The notes beneath the pieces were generated by a model. That model saw nothing but the letters and a program-made list of their open reading frames with translations, ran no database searches and was not told where the DNA came from. 64,000 bases of DNA from Pyronema omphalodes (taxonomy: Eukaryota; Ascomycota; Pezizomycetes; Pezizales; Pyronemataceae), in the NCBI GenBank assembly GCA_024516155.1, contig JAJJXM010000007.1, positions 930,001 to 994,000 on the forward strand. The letters are read 5' to 3'. A program made the translations under genes and the position numbers. Below are positions 12,936 through 25,489 of the stretch, piece after piece (within the stretch, counting starts at the first letter, position 1; each line of letters starts with the position of its first letter).

Positions 12936-14699
12936 ATGGTATCACCTCCTCCACCCCCTCACTACAACCCATGTTGCCGCTCACCTGTCTGGTCCCCGTA
13001 TATCACATCCTTAGCTGTGCTCAACAATTCCCCTCCCCGAACCCGCGCTGACTTATCCTGATAACAACAGGCCTCCCTTCTCCGATCTCTAGTAGCAGGT
13101 CCGCGATTACGTCACGATAGCGACCTGGATCTTTGCTACGTCTCCGGCGGTCCTCAGGATAATGTTATTGGACAATCACAGATACCGGCTCATGGTGCTG
13201 CAATAAGTCCTACCAGTATTATTAGTCCTAGTACTACGGCTACTCCGGTGGTTTCTGTTACGCTGGTTCCCGGGGTTAATGCGCCGGGAAATATGGGGGG
13301 GAATAATGTGGATTTCATCAGTAGTCCTGTTTCTGCTCATACTACAGCTGCGGCCGGTGTTGCAGCTACAGCTACCCCCGCCCCCGCCCCAGCTCCTGTC
13401 CCGGCCCCAGCTCCTACCCCGGCACCGGCCCCAGCTCCTACCCCGGCACCGGCCTCGGCTCAGGCCTCGGCCCCGCCCACCGAATCAACCGAGCCCCCGC
13501 CTCTCGGCCCCGAACCAACGATAATAGCCATGTCCACGCCCGCCCTGGGAACCAGCAGTCTCTACCGGAACCCGCTACCAGACGTCCTCCGCTTCCTACA
13601 ATCCACGCACCGAGACTCCTGGCGAATCTTTGAATTCCGAGCGGAGGGCTGCGGGTATAAAGATACCGATGTCATGAACCTTGTTAGTCATTATCCATGG
13701 CCGGATCATCATGCGCCGCCTTTTGTTCATTTCCCCGCTGTTGTTGCAGAGATGCGGGAACATTTAACGGGGGATCCGCAGGGGAGGGTCGCAGTGGTGC
13801 ATTGTAAGGCTGGAAAGGGACGTAGCGGGACTGTTGCTTGTGCTTACCTGATGGCGGAACATGGGTGGAGTAAGGAAGCTGCCATGGCGAGGTTTACGGA
13901 ACGGAGAATGAGAAGAGGGTTTGGAGAGGGGGTTTCGATTCCTAGTCAGAGGAGGTATTTGAATTATGTGGAGAAGTGGATAGCGATGGGAAAAGTATAT
14001 CAACCCCGCGCGGTAAGGATACTGCATATACAGATCTATGGATTGAGACAGGGCGTTAGGGTCAGTGTGCAGGGGTATATAGAAGGAGGAAAAAAAATTC
14101 ATGATTACCACAGATTTAAGAAATCGGAACGACAGGTTATGAAACGGGATGAAGCAGGGGGGAAATGTGATGTTGTGTTAACCCCAGATACTACGGATGG
14201 AGGTATCGTGGTTCCAGGAGGAGATATTAATCTAGACTTTGTAAAAAAGACGAAGGTTTATGGAATGGGATTGGTCACTAGTGTAAGCCATGTTTGGTGG
14301 AACGCATGGTGGGAAGGAGATGGTGCGGAGAACGGAACCTTTGAAATACAGTGGGAGGAATTAGATGGTGTTAAGGGAACACGACAAAAGGGAAGAAGAG
14401 GTTGGGATAGATGTTTAGTTGTCTGGAGCCTAGAAGCACAGGGTGCCGATGGAGCCGCGGTAGAGCAGCAGAACAATCAACACGGCGAACGGAACAATAA
14501 TCACAGTGAAGAACAGCAGCAACTGGGACGCGATTCGGAAATTGGCTTGCTGAGACCATTGGAGATTAGAGATGGGGAAAGTATTATTGGATCAAGTTTG
14601 GGAGCTCCTACTCCGGATGTGTCGCCGAGAGAAAGTAGAGATGGACCCCTGGATACGGCTAAGAATTTGGGGGAACGGTTTATTGCGCAGAGACCTTAG
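12936..14699 (+). CDS. tep1: PTEN-like phosphatidylinositol phosphatase with long insert
   Basis: Coding from 13071 to 14699 is one open frame. The 5' end is inferred: an ATG-only exon at 12936..12938 spliced to 13071 gives MASLLRSLVAGPRLRH, matching fungal PTEN starts, for 543 residues; an exon from the ATG at 12970 to 12996 would also keep frame. PTEN removes the 3-phosphate of PI(3,4,5)P3. The P-loop HCKAGKGRSGT has Cys246 and Arg252, and the WPD-like loop YPWPDHH has Asp213. A C2-like domain follows (AVRILHIQIYGLRQGVRVSVQGY), then an acidic, Gln/Asn-rich tail. Between DLDLCYV (about 19-25) and IIAMSTPALGTSSLYRNPL (from about 153) lies an insert of about 115-125 residues rich in Pro and Ala, absent from usual PTENs at this loop. 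Confidence 0.87.
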
Positions 14700-15481
14700 G
14701 GTATGGTGGTTGTCGTGCTTGGATTGGGTGCTGGAAATGGATTCGGTTGGTTTGGGATTTATGCTTAATACCTACTTACTTACCTACCTACCTTGAATTA
14801 CCTAGAATCCCTAGATGAATGGATAGATAGATAGATAGAAATCATAGAATGATACCCAGTGGCTGTTACTGAGTCTTAACTATTCTACCTAACATCCCGC
14901 AACATAAACTGATATGAAATGGCGCGAGATATACAACGAGATTCTGAACACTAAACGGCATGAATCGTAATGATCCGCTGATAGAGCTTGGTTACAGAAT
15001 TGTGCGGAAGATCAATGCCAGGCTTCTCGGGAAAGGGAATTTTATTATTCGAGAAGATTATAGATTTTCTTCCTTCCTTCCTTCCTTCCTTTCTCGAAGT
15101 CTAATCCTATTGTCGTGGCCTACAGGCCTGCCATCTTCCACACCATAAAATCCGTCCTGCACAAGAAAAAAAACAACATAGAAGGAGAAAGTTGTCAGTC
15201 TTCTGAGAGTAGGGAATATGCAATATTCGGCGAGATGCTAAGCAACGCATGTGTTGCCATGATACGAGAATCAATGGATTTAAAGAATTGCATCGGATCA
15301 CGTGGTAAAACAAATTGTGCGTTTCAATTACTAATTCATGGCCATTTAGTCTTAATGACGTCCTAACGCATCAGAATTTACCTCCTGATATCTACCGCTA
15401 GTCTAGATGTACATGTATCGAATCCCCATACTGTACAACATCAATTCACCAAAACAAGCAACATGGACAAATCACTCGCCA
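14700..15481. other. Intergenic
   Basis: No gene supported. Contains a short GATA run near 14820 and a CTTC run near 15070. Confidence 0.6.
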
Positions 15482-16111
15482 TCAAAACGGTACTCTCATA
15501 ACTCCATCAGTTAAATAACCATACATGGCCATACCCAATAAATCAAAGCCGCCTTCTTTTGCCATCCAAGCTCTAGTAATTTCCATATATTCCCACGTAA
15601 TCAAATAAGCCTTCCAAATTTCCTCCACCGGCTCCCAAAATTCCCTATACCAACCGCCTTCTAAAACAATCCTCCTCAAAACCCCTCCAAAATACCATAA
15701 CCAACCACCATACCAAAACGCAACCAGCAAAGAAATCATAACAAACCGGAACATAATCTCCTTATGAAACCTTCTTCTGGCTGGAAACAACCCCACTTGC
15801 ATCTCCAAGAAATCCAATTGCGTGATTGTTAAGCAGATAAAAAACATTATATATTCAAGGATTGATAACCCGAATAATATCGATCTGATAACACCTCGTC
15901 GATGTTCTTTGATGCAGAGTTGTTTATCGGATGATGAGTTACAGTGTGTGTTCAGAAGGAGAGATGGGGGGATGGGGTATTTCGTTATCAGGTAGAGAAT
16001 GGCGAGATACCATCGTACCCCGTGGAAGATTATGTGCTGGAGCTTGGTCTGCGTTATTGGTGCGGTGAAAAGTCCTTCGTGGCGAGGGATTCGGAAATCG
16101 ATTTCTTCCAT
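15482..16111 (-). CDS. Orphan multi-pass membrane protein
   Basis: A 209-residue single-exon frame with about four hydrophobic segments (about residues 30-50, 77-97, 122-145 and a weaker one near the C-terminus) and a basic loop. The composition, rich in Trp, Tyr, Ile and Leu, and its length favour a real membrane protein. The frame stays open upstream of the chosen ATG for about 180 bp without another ATG, so a further 5' exon is possible. I recognise no family motif; a relation to fungal wax-synthase-like membrane proteins is only a weak impression and I do not claim it. Confidence 0.5.
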   Translation of the reverse strand: MEEIDFRIPRHEGLFTAPITQTKLQHIIFHGVRWYLAILYLITKYPIPPSLLLNTHCNSSSDKQLCIKEHRRGVIRSILFGLSILEYIMFFICLTITQLDFLEMQVGLFPARRRFHKEIMFRFVMISLLVAFWYGGWLWYFGGVLRRIVLEGGWYREFWEPVEEIWKAYLITWEYMEITRAWMAKEGGFDLLGMAMYGYLTDGVMRVPF

Positions 16112-17069
16112 GATCTGGGGGAGCCGGATGGGGAGGCGCTGTGATATGTTGGGGATATGGCGCGTTGAGATGACGGAGGTTGGTTGCTGAAGATGTGGAG
16201 TAAGATTGTGGTCAGGGGTAGTAAGGAAGGTTAATGGAAGCAGAGATGGAGAAGTGGAGTTTGTATACAGTACGCGCAGGGGAAGTCATTGTGGGGTTTG
16301 ACTTCGCGATAACAGTAAGGTAGATATATTGTTATTATATTCGATGAAGCAAAATTACAAGTATTCATTTCGCATCGTTTATATCCAGTTTTGGCCGCTG
16401 TTTTTGTAGATTATTCCCCATACCAAGTTCTGTCAAGCGGCGATATTTTTCTTGCTGATTCCCTGAGATCACTGTTCTCTAGGGCATGGTTTCTATTTTC
16501 AAATATATCGATAAGAAGAGGCGCGTTATGACTATTCTGCGTTTCTCTTACAGATTACTATAACTTATGTACTGATTATCCAGTGGAGGAAGGCAAGGAA
16601 GAGCATCCAAGTAATGGTGCTGTAATCATAGACCTGGTCATAATAATGACTTTCCAAATATCTTGGGGATATAGTATCATGCGTTAAAAGTACAAATGTT
16701 ATACTGGTCCATAATTATATGCGTTTCTGTGGGCATTTAGATCCTCCCTCTTATGTTCTAAAATGACATTCGAAACTTGGACACGTGCGGACTATCAGCC
16801 GAGTTGGTTATACAAGAAAATGCTACTCAACCATTATCTATAAATACCTTGACCCCATCGGTTTCTCCAAACATTACATAATCGGCAGCCACCCCAGTAA
16901 TGCCAGATCTTTCAACCAGTGTATGAACTATCCTTGTTCCTTCCATCGTTATCCCCATCTCACACGCTTCCGCTGGTCTTCATTCCTTAAAACCAGTTGA
17001 ATTACATCCTAATCGCTTGAATCCCTACAAATCTATTGACACTCATTAGTCACTGTACCATCATCGCAT
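16112..17069. other. Intergenic
   Basis: Nothing convincing; possible 5' part of the preceding minus-strand gene at the left edge. Short plus-strand frames overlap it and look like shadows. Confidence 0.5.
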
Positions 17070-17426
17070 CTATGGTATATATCTCTTCCAGAGTAACCTT
17101 ACCCTATCTCTCAAGCAGTAGACCCAAACAAAAGGCATCACCAATGCAAAAGAACCAAATATCGTTACAAGAACAATAGTCAAAAGTTTGCTCTGTTCCC
17201 AGCATTCAGGATTTTCTTCTTTCGTGCCTTTGCATACCTGAACGGCAGCGGCAGATTGACAGATAACCAATATTACCAGCATATAAAGAAGAAAACTTCG
17301 ATAACGGCGACTATAATTGCGGTACATACTGAAGCGAGTTAAGCAGGCGATGAGTTGAGTAATTTTCTTGTAATCTGGTGGTGATAGTTGAGTAACAGGT
17401 AGAGCAAGATGTGATGCAGATGCCAC
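17070..17426 (-). CDS. Small membrane protein, hypothetical
   Basis: A 118-residue frame with two hydrophobic segments, about residues 46-64 and 81-105, separated by a short hydrophilic loop with two Cys (CKGTKEENPEC). The C-terminus is basic. If translation began at the internal Met34, the first segment would look like a signal peptide and the product would be a tiny type I membrane protein. No family recognised. It stands alone in gene-poor DNA. Confidence 0.4.
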   Translation of the reverse strand: MASASHLALPVTQLSPPDYKKITQLIACLTRFSMYRNYSRRYRSFLLYMLVILVICQSAAAVQVCKGTKEENPECWEQSKLLTIVLVTIFGSFALVMPFVWVYCLRDRVRLLWKRYIP

Positions 17427-18874
17427 AGGTGCAGTGTTTGATATTTAAAGCACATGAGTGCTAAAAAAGACCCTGAATATGCGTGCTGTGGTCACGGTGA
17501 TTTTTAAGATTCTTTGTTTCAGTAATTGCATGTTTCAATGGTGCCGGTCACTTCATAGAGATCGCGTGACAGGGGTTTAACGCCTGCAACAACCCCCGCC
17601 CCCAACGCCAACCCGTTCAACACTTTACTGTAAAAACAAAGAGTTGATTTTGATGCTGAAGAGTTGGAATATGGATTGGGGGGAGAAATTCCGGGCTTCA
17701 AATTTCAGTCTATAGGCGTGGTTCCTGAGCTATAAACGCTGTGTAGAAGGCCATCTTTTTGGTGATGCGAGTATTTAGAACCGGTCGGGTATTTAGAAAC
17801 ACAATGGGCGAAGCGATGGGCATTTTAGACCTTTGCTCGTATAGCTGGAGGTATCGCCGGTACGTCTCCATTGAACGGACTCTGCCAGAATAAGGATAGT
17901 ATATGCCCCTTGAGCGTGGTGCAAATCGAGTGACAGAAAATGTTCACATCCAAGTATCTCTTCTGTGCAACATCATGCTCATGAGTCGTCACGCGATGCC
18001 AAATAACGATGAATCATATTTTGTAATTACCAAGACTTAGCGAAGGACCTATCTCTAATAAGTGGTTGGTACTTTGTCTTATCATTATAGAATTGCAAAA
18101 TCGCTAATAACCTGCTCTTGATTCGGCTAGGTAAGGCTATGTCCATGCTTTTGTCGTATGCCGGACGTGATGCATAAACAACTACCGAATCGCGCTTACA
18201 AGCTAACGTTTATTTTTATTTAAAGGTCCTCAGATCAATCGAGGACTTCCTTTCACGTTATTACGGAGAATAGCTAGAGATCATTCAAGGGGCGTAGGTA
18301 TTACCTTCTTTGTTTACGATGCCCAGAAGAAATTTAGTATTTCATGGAAGATTTACACAGAATGAGTGCTTCATTTCCACGTCATTTCTGGTAATTAGAC
18401 AGAGGGCGAGTGATATGTCGTGGCGTTAGGCGCCTGTAAACAGGAATCCATTGAAGAGTGAGGAGGGCGATACTGTATGATAATGTCTACCTTCTCCTCT
18501 CTCAATGTGCTCTAGACAAGAGCTACTTTTGATCAGTCATTGAAGTTAAATCTAATCTTATATGCTATGCACTGTTGTCTTTAATTTGGTTAGAGTTGCA
18601 CCTTGGTATCTAGCTCGGCCAACCTTCCCATCTGAATCGTAACTCGGTAGCGAGGAAGAATTCGTGCTGAAAGGGTTTGGAAAAAGCAAGGTTAGGTAGT
18701 ATGTTTCTGTAATCCAAAAAGATTTGAAAGAAGGAAGCCGCAGAGTGAAACTTTTACAGTATACCTTATTCTTGAGGTTAGGGATATAGGTTCAAAGGTT
18801 ATTTGACATTGTAACGGGTCCTAAAGTTTACTCTTTAGTATTTTTGGAAACACTACGTGCTGAGCGGTTCTTGT
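17427..18874. other. Intergenic
   Basis: About 1.4 kb with no supported gene and no striking repeat. Confidence 0.55.
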
Positions 18875-19123
18875 TTATCCATTTATCCACTCCTTTATTT
18901 CATCATATTTTGACTTAGGCCTGAAAGCCTTCTGCAGCATAAAATAGTCCCGCTCCCGTCCTCGTGGTCTAAGCCACCTGGTGAGGCCCGCGTTAAACGG
19001 TTTCTCATCAACTCTAACTTTAAATTTCCTTGATGGCACCATATCCCTTGGTCTCCGAAACCCGAAGTCCGGATCCGCTGTGTACCCCGACGGACATAGG
19101 GATAGTGTAACGTTGAAGATCAT
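18875..19123 (-). CDS. Possible small orphan or gene fragment
   Basis: An 82-residue frame starting at ATG 19123. It is rich in Arg, Lys, Phe and Asp with a balanced codon set, which looks more protein-like than neighbouring random frames (for instance DFGFRRPRDMVPSRKFKVRV). No known domain is recognised and no partner exon is evident. It may be a decayed fragment. Confidence 0.25.
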   Translation of the reverse strand: MIFNVTLSLCPSGYTADPDFGFRRPRDMVPSRKFKVRVDEKPFNAGLTRWLRPRGRERDYFMLQKAFRPKSKYDEIKEWING

Positions 19124-20328
19124 TATCGGGTCGGTGTGCGGTCATTTATTCCCATCTTAGAAAAATACCCAGCACGGAAAGGTTGATGGGTGGTTATGTC
19201 CAAGAGTTGTTGTCGTCCCCTTAGTGGCCGTTTATGATAACCCCGACATAGCAGCTACTCAGGTTACTATTCCTGTTAAAACTGGGGAATTTGATAATAT
19301 TACATACACTGCCTAGAAATCATTCTCTCTTCCTGGAGATATCCCCTATGCTTTCACAACAGTGAAACAGCTGGTGACTCTATACCATCATTTATAATAA
19401 CTTTTGCTTATATTATTCTGATGTATTGAAACACAGAACGCAGGAAGTTAATATGATGACCATTTGTTGTTATCTTGGCTTCATAGAATAGGAAATAGTT
19501 ATACTGCTCGACATTCCTGTGCATATGATGTTTATGCCCTGCATCGGGAACGAAACTGAGCCACAGATGTAATATCTGAGAATACGGGATTCATCAAGGA
19601 TTCATAATTCCATAGTAATTATTGAAGCAATAAATCAATTGAATAACAATTTTGCAGGTAGAGTCTTGTTGTTCCCGACGTGTTTGAAGAGAGAAAAAAT
19701 GGTAGAGGAGGTGTAGTAAAACGAAACAAAGAACATTGATGAACACGAGAGACGTGAAAGGGAAAGGAGATTATGGAGTAATTCTAGAACCACAAAGAAA
19801 GAGAATTAGCTATCAAAATCGTTTGTTATGTGATTCGTGATGTGCTTGCTGTCGTTATATGCTCGTTTGTGTGACTCGTGACTTGTGATGTGCTTTTATT
19901 CGAAACTTACCTTGCTACACTACCAGGCATACAAGCGATATTTTTGAATGGCCATTTGATTTTTTTTATCCACAATATAATAGCTTCGTATCGCGTAGAT
20001 TGATTTTGTCTTGTGGTTTTATGCCATCGCGTCGTGTCAAACGCTCGAAAAACATATAGAGTGGATCCACTCACCGCAATTGGAATAGCTAAGGTTCAGT
20101 TCTGATTTCCGAGTCTTGGCTGTTGTACTCTACAGCTACGATACAGCCGCAGTATGCACTAACACAGGGAAGGTGGGTTTGAAATATGCATGACATATTT
20201 GATGAATCAGCTTCTTGCTTTGCTCTGGTTAGATTGACATGGCTATATGTATATGAAGAACGCATCATGTGATGCAGTGTAGGCTAAGACTGGGGAATGA
20301 GAACTGAACCTAATCATGTTTCGGTGGA

Positions 20329-20347
20329 GGGGGGGGGGGGGGGGGGG
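20329..20347. repeat. Poly-G tract (19 G)
   Basis: Uninterrupted run of 19 G in intergenic DNA. Confidence 0.9.
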
Positions 20348-22524
20348 TCTTGTCCGATATATTTGTCGATTTTGTATCAGATTTTCAGTCACCACCGAGA
20401 CGGTAGATATCGTTGATGCATCTCTGGTGCTCGGGTATTACCGCTGTGCACTGGTTCATCCCCCCTGCCCCCCTCCTCATCCCCACGGCAGAGCATAGAA
20501 ATTATATGCACGCAATCGGCGGGCATTTTATAATTTTCTCTGGAGAAAGCCGCACGGGGTAAAGTCTTCAGGACAAATCGACTGTATCCCGGTGGATCCT
20601 TGTATGTATGGTCATCACGGAAAAGGAATCCAATCGCCGATTGATTCAGGTTATGGTTTCTTAAACTGGGTATTGATGGGGCGTACAAAAAAGTAAATTA
20701 TGCCCGCCGTTGGATTTGATCTCCGCCTCGCAGGCTTGCAGCGCAGCATCCCGAAGCACGCTGCGCGCTGCGTACCGTGCGCACCCGGGATGATGCCAAC
20801 GGATTGAGGGACAGCGGACTTGTGGGGCTTGTGATATGCGGGCTTGTCTTTGATAACTTTGGCTTCATCTCGTAAAGCAACCAACAATCTGGAACCACAG
20901 CGATTGAATCCATCATATTCAAGCACTTTCGTGACACGGAATCATCCAGATCTTGAGCTACTTGAATTTAGTTCGGCCCGAAGTTCAAAATCAACACATC
21001 CATTTAACCCGCATCCGCACGCGCGCACCGTAGGTTTGTCTCATTTGTTTTATTATACATACTACCGTATAAATCATTCTCCTAAAACACGTCTGAAACT
21101 CATCCTGCAAAGTGTAATTTACTCTTACACCTCCAACTGCAAATTCCGATGCAACCCCGCCACCTTGATTGGCTGAAGCTCAACCCAACTGAGTGGACGC
21201 CAATTATCCATCGGTTAGCCTTGGACTCGACATCACAACGGACTCCGCGTTGTGCTCGCTATGAAGCTCCATCACTTGATAACCCCCAATCCTGCCTCTT
21301 GCTCCATGAAATTTCCAACGAATTTCGTTTTTCATTAAGAATTTTGATACAGTAGCACAATTTTGATGCCACTTACTCCCTATCCATAGCGAAAAGCAAA
21401 GATAAACCCCCAAAATCTAAAATCTAAATATCATCAAGTATATTCGTATAGACTGTATCCCCCGATATCTCTCCGTGTCACAAAGATTATATCACTCAAG
21501 GTCTTGATATTCCCTGTTTCTGTTCTAGAGCATGTAATTTTCCCGAGCGCGAAGTTAGCTGGGCGATCTTTGGAGAAGCCGGGTATGACGGGCCTCCCAG
21601 GACAAAACAAGCGCCGAGAAAAACTGGTGCATGCTAGAAAATGTAGTTAAAAGGATCCTCCCGAGCCGGAAGGCACGGATTCGTAGGCACCCGTAGGATC
21701 TATCTAGCGAGCGAGCGAGTTGAAATGTGATAGCACAGGGCTCCCAGGGCTGAGGGGAGATTTTCTGGGGGATTTTCAACCAGAGTTGACCGGTAACTGG
21801 CGTATTTTCCGGGGAGCTGGGGTGCAGAAAATATAAGCTAGGTCCCGAACATCCTTAATCCAACCCGATAACCTTGAATTTTCGTATCGTAGCGATGCTC
21901 CTCCTGAAATTAGTCACATCACACTCATTGTATCCCCAGGAACTTCCCCGGATAGCTGCGGAATATCTACGACGCTATCAAAACCTATGCCCTAGCTTTG
22001 AGTTCTGACAGTCGAATCACAGTAAACGGATTTGTTTCGTGAATTGCCGAAATACATGGGAATAGCTGACGGCAGGAGGTGCTCTATGTTTTACGGGCTC
22101 GACAGGCTATGTAGGACTGATCCTTCATGGAAAGTTCCGTGCAGCAAGCTGATTATGGTGGTTATAGAATTGCAGGGTGAGGTTAGCAGGGTGTGGATTA
22201 CAGGATAGTACAGCAGGAAGGTTAATACCCACGAGGAAGTGTGTACAGCCTCGCTCCCCCCGAAGGTGTATCGTTTAGCATGTTAGTTACTCAGATAATA
22301 ATAATAATAACCTCAGTCTTGTCATCAACTGTAAAGCACTCTAATCGAACTCTATCTTTCCCGTTCCCAATTCGTCTCAGTGGCGGACCTGGAAGTCCCC
22401 GTTGGTGGTGAATTTGTCTAGAGGTGGCCAGTTCATATCCATGCAGATTCTCGGTGTCCAAACATGGATTCTCGACGGCAATGATGTTGATGGGGTCGGA
22501 GGTTGTGTTCACCCTCCTCCGACG

Positions 22525-22541
22525 CCCCCCCCCCCCCCCCC
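22525..22541. repeat. Poly-C tract (17 C)
   Basis: Uninterrupted run of 17 C in intergenic DNA, about 870 bp upstream of the permease start. Confidence 0.9.
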
Positions 22542-23407
22542 ATCGCCACCACCCATCTAACGCACCTGGTCTATCCAACCCGCCGGCTTTCACATCAGAT
22601 ATATGGCCCTTTCCCTGTGACGGCTACTATTTCTAGCCCCATACATATCACCCCCGCAACTGCACTTTATTATTAAGGTAGCTAGGCCCGTGATTGTATG
22701 TATGTGAGTGTTCTTGGTGTGCGCATCTGTCTCTCTGTCAGTCGGACCTGTCGCTCGTTAGGAGGGTGTCGGCCTTTTCTGCGTCCTCTCACTGTCCGGA
22801 TCGTCCCATTCCCGAATTCTTAACTGCCAGTAGCCGCTTGCTTGATTAAAGAAGAAGCAAAATCATAGCTTCGTCGGTTTCGCCCTGGCTCAAACAGTTT
22901 AATTCCCTGGATTCCTGGAGTATTCCTGCAGTAAAACCATTACTGTCCTCCTCACACCCGGCAAAACCATCATCGTCACCGACTGCTATTTTCCTAATTA
23001 ACCATTGTTATACAAAAACATCTTACAGCCACTCAGCTACAATATATCCATTTAACCACCTGGCCAGACTCGGATTCAGCTCAAGGTAGTCTGCGATAGT
23101 AAACCACACTAGATACGATCCCGCCTAAAAAAAAGGGTTACTAAACCGCATCTATACAAACCACCATCCCATCTGCGACGCTTACTTTGTAGCGAAGGCG
23201 TCCATACGATACCGTCCGGCGGCGAGAGGACTTCCCCTCCGACCAACATCCGAGCCTCAACGCTTCTTCATCTCTATCGCCTGATCGTCGCTTTCAACAG
23301 AGCCTTGCTCCGTCGAGAAAACCCCCATCTCGCGAAGCACCTAACCTTCTTTTCATCGCCAGTTACTTCGCCAATCATTCATTCCTACGCGCCACCCCTC
23401 CTCAAGC

Positions 23408-25489
23408 ATGTCGGGTCGCCGCATGTCGTCCGACGTTGAGCTGGTGAGCATGCGATCCGACGCCAGTGAAAGTACAGCCGAAGCCTTCCCCACATTCTAC
23501 CAACGCAATAATAACGGCAACAACCGGGGGACATCAACTTCTGGGGAGTTTGATCGAAGAAAAGGGCCCGTGGAACTTCGACAGCTGCCTAGGTTGACGG
23601 ATGAAGACCTTGGAGATGATAGGGTAGAATATGTTCCGATGCCGGAGAGGAAGAAGTTGGGTTACTTTTCAACAGCGGCGTTGATTGTGAGCAAGATGAT
23701 CGGTACCGGAGTGTTTGCGAAACCTTCTGTGGTATTGATGAATTGCGGTGGAAGAGGTGTCGCGTTGTTCTTGTGGGTCGCCTGTGGGTTGATGAGTTTA
23801 GCTGGGTACGTTTGCCGTAGTGTTCGTTGCGCGCCGGACCTTAAAGGTTCCGACCTAGTATGGAGCCGAAATTTGTTTTAAGTGGTGCCTAACAAATGTG
23901 CAGGTTGCTGATTTATGTAGAGTTGGGGATAACGCTACCATTCTCTGGTGCTGAAGTGGTTTATGTAAGGCTTTCTTCCTGGTGCAATTTATGTATTAAA
24001 ACTGACAGGAAAATAGGTTGAAGAATGCTATCCCCGCCCGAAATATCTCGCCGTAATAGTTATCGCCTGGTTATTTATCCTTCTTACACATTTCGCCGGA
24101 AATACTATCGCTTTTGCAAAGTTAATACTACAAGCCTTCGAACCCGGCGAAGCAAATCCCGACTATCGACTACAAAAGTTCCTTGCGCTATGTCTTTTGA
24201 CTGCTGTTTGCTTGCTACATATTTTCTCCCGAAATATGGGAATTTTTGTCAACAATATGCTTGCGACCTACAAAGTTGGATTGGTGGTATTTATTATCTT
24301 AGTCGGATTTGCAGCGATGGGTGGTGCTCGAGGAAAAGGCGCTACTTCCGACGAACCCTACGGCATGGTAAATTGGGACAACGCCATGGCAACGAAAACT
24401 ATGAGTATGTGGGAATATTCCAATGCAATATTAGGAGTATTATGGGCCTACACCGGTTGGGAAAACGCCAATTACGTCTTATCAGAAGTCCGTCGGCCTC
24501 GTGGCAACGAATCCAAAGTTTTCAAAGTCGCAGCCTTTTCCTCAATCGGATTAATCACAGTTTTGTACGTCTTGGCAAATGTGGCATATTTTACAGTTCT
24601 CAGTGACAAAGAGCTAGCATCAGGAGGAGAAATGGTTGCGGCCAAATTCTTCGTCAAGGTCTTCGGAGAAGGCTGGTTTATTGAAAGAGGCTTCAAGGTT
24701 CTTGTTGCACTGTCGATCATGGGAAATTTCATCTCGTCTACATACGGACTTGCGAGAGTTAAACAGGAAATCGCAAAGCTGCGTATCCTGCCTTTCTCAA
24801 AGTTTTTTGCGAGACAGAGTCATTATGACACTCCTGTGGGCGCCTTGGTACTGCATTGGTTTATCGCAGCTACTTTTATTGTAGGATGCCTTGATTTTCT
24901 TCTTAGTTTTGAGCGATCACGCTAATACTGTTTCAATAGATCTTCACGCCATCTAACAAGGACGATGCCGCCTACAACCTTATCACCGATCTCTTCATCT
25001 ACGGCCAGAACTGGATGATAATTGTGGTCTCTCTAGGTGTAGTCTGCTTACGGTACCGACGAACTGGACCCGCCCGATGGGAACCACATATGCTCCCCTG
25101 GTGGGTGTTACTTACTGTTATCGGAGTTTATGTCCCACTTAATCTCTTCATTATCGTGCTCACCTGGTGGCCACCTATGTCGCAACCGACTAGTGGAATT
25201 CCGACATTTGTTACACCTGGAGTTGCTACTGGTATTATTGTTGCCGGTTTTATTTATTGGGTTATATTTGCCAAGATTATGCCATGGCTTGGTTATCATA
25301 TCGATTCTCAGCCGGATGAACTGGTCGATGGAAGTCGCATTGTTACTTATAAGGTTGATTGCTCCCTCTCTGAACACCGATGGAATGATTGCTAATGAGA
25401 TGAAACAATAGCGTTATAAAACTGGATTTGCTGAAAAGGCTTCAGTATGGTGGGGAAAATATATGACGCTGAAAAAACGTCGAGATTAA
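23408..25489 (+). CDS. mup1: Amino-acid permease, Mup1-type (LAT/APC)
   Basis: Five exons: 23408..23805, 23904..23964, 24017..24880, 24940..25353 and 25412..25489, giving 604 residues. The family imports methionine and related amino acids across the plasma membrane. The cytosolic N-terminus (about 1-95) is followed by the APC signature region IGTGVFAKPS in the first membrane helix, and about twelve hydrophobic segments overall. Other family-like blocks are SGAEVVYVEECYPRPKYL, FAGNTIAFAKLIL, GWENANYVLSEVRRPRG and YGLARVKQEIAK. All four introns are GT..AG and keep frame; the last uses a weaker GTTGAT donor. Tandem with a second transporter gene 1 kb downstream. Confidence 0.88.

Larger units (their letters stand above)
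19124..23407. other. Long gene-poor segment
   Basis: About 4.3 kb with only short, unconvincing frames. It includes poly-G/C tracts at 20329-20347 and 22525-22541 and a GC-richer patch near 20700-20800. The last several hundred bases are probably promoter and 5' leader of the permease gene. Confidence 0.55.

Noticed and set aside
13248..13524. PTEN start at the internal GTG 13248
   Set aside because: The frame is open back to 13071 and the upstream part encodes the conserved ASLLRSLVAGPRLRH segment.
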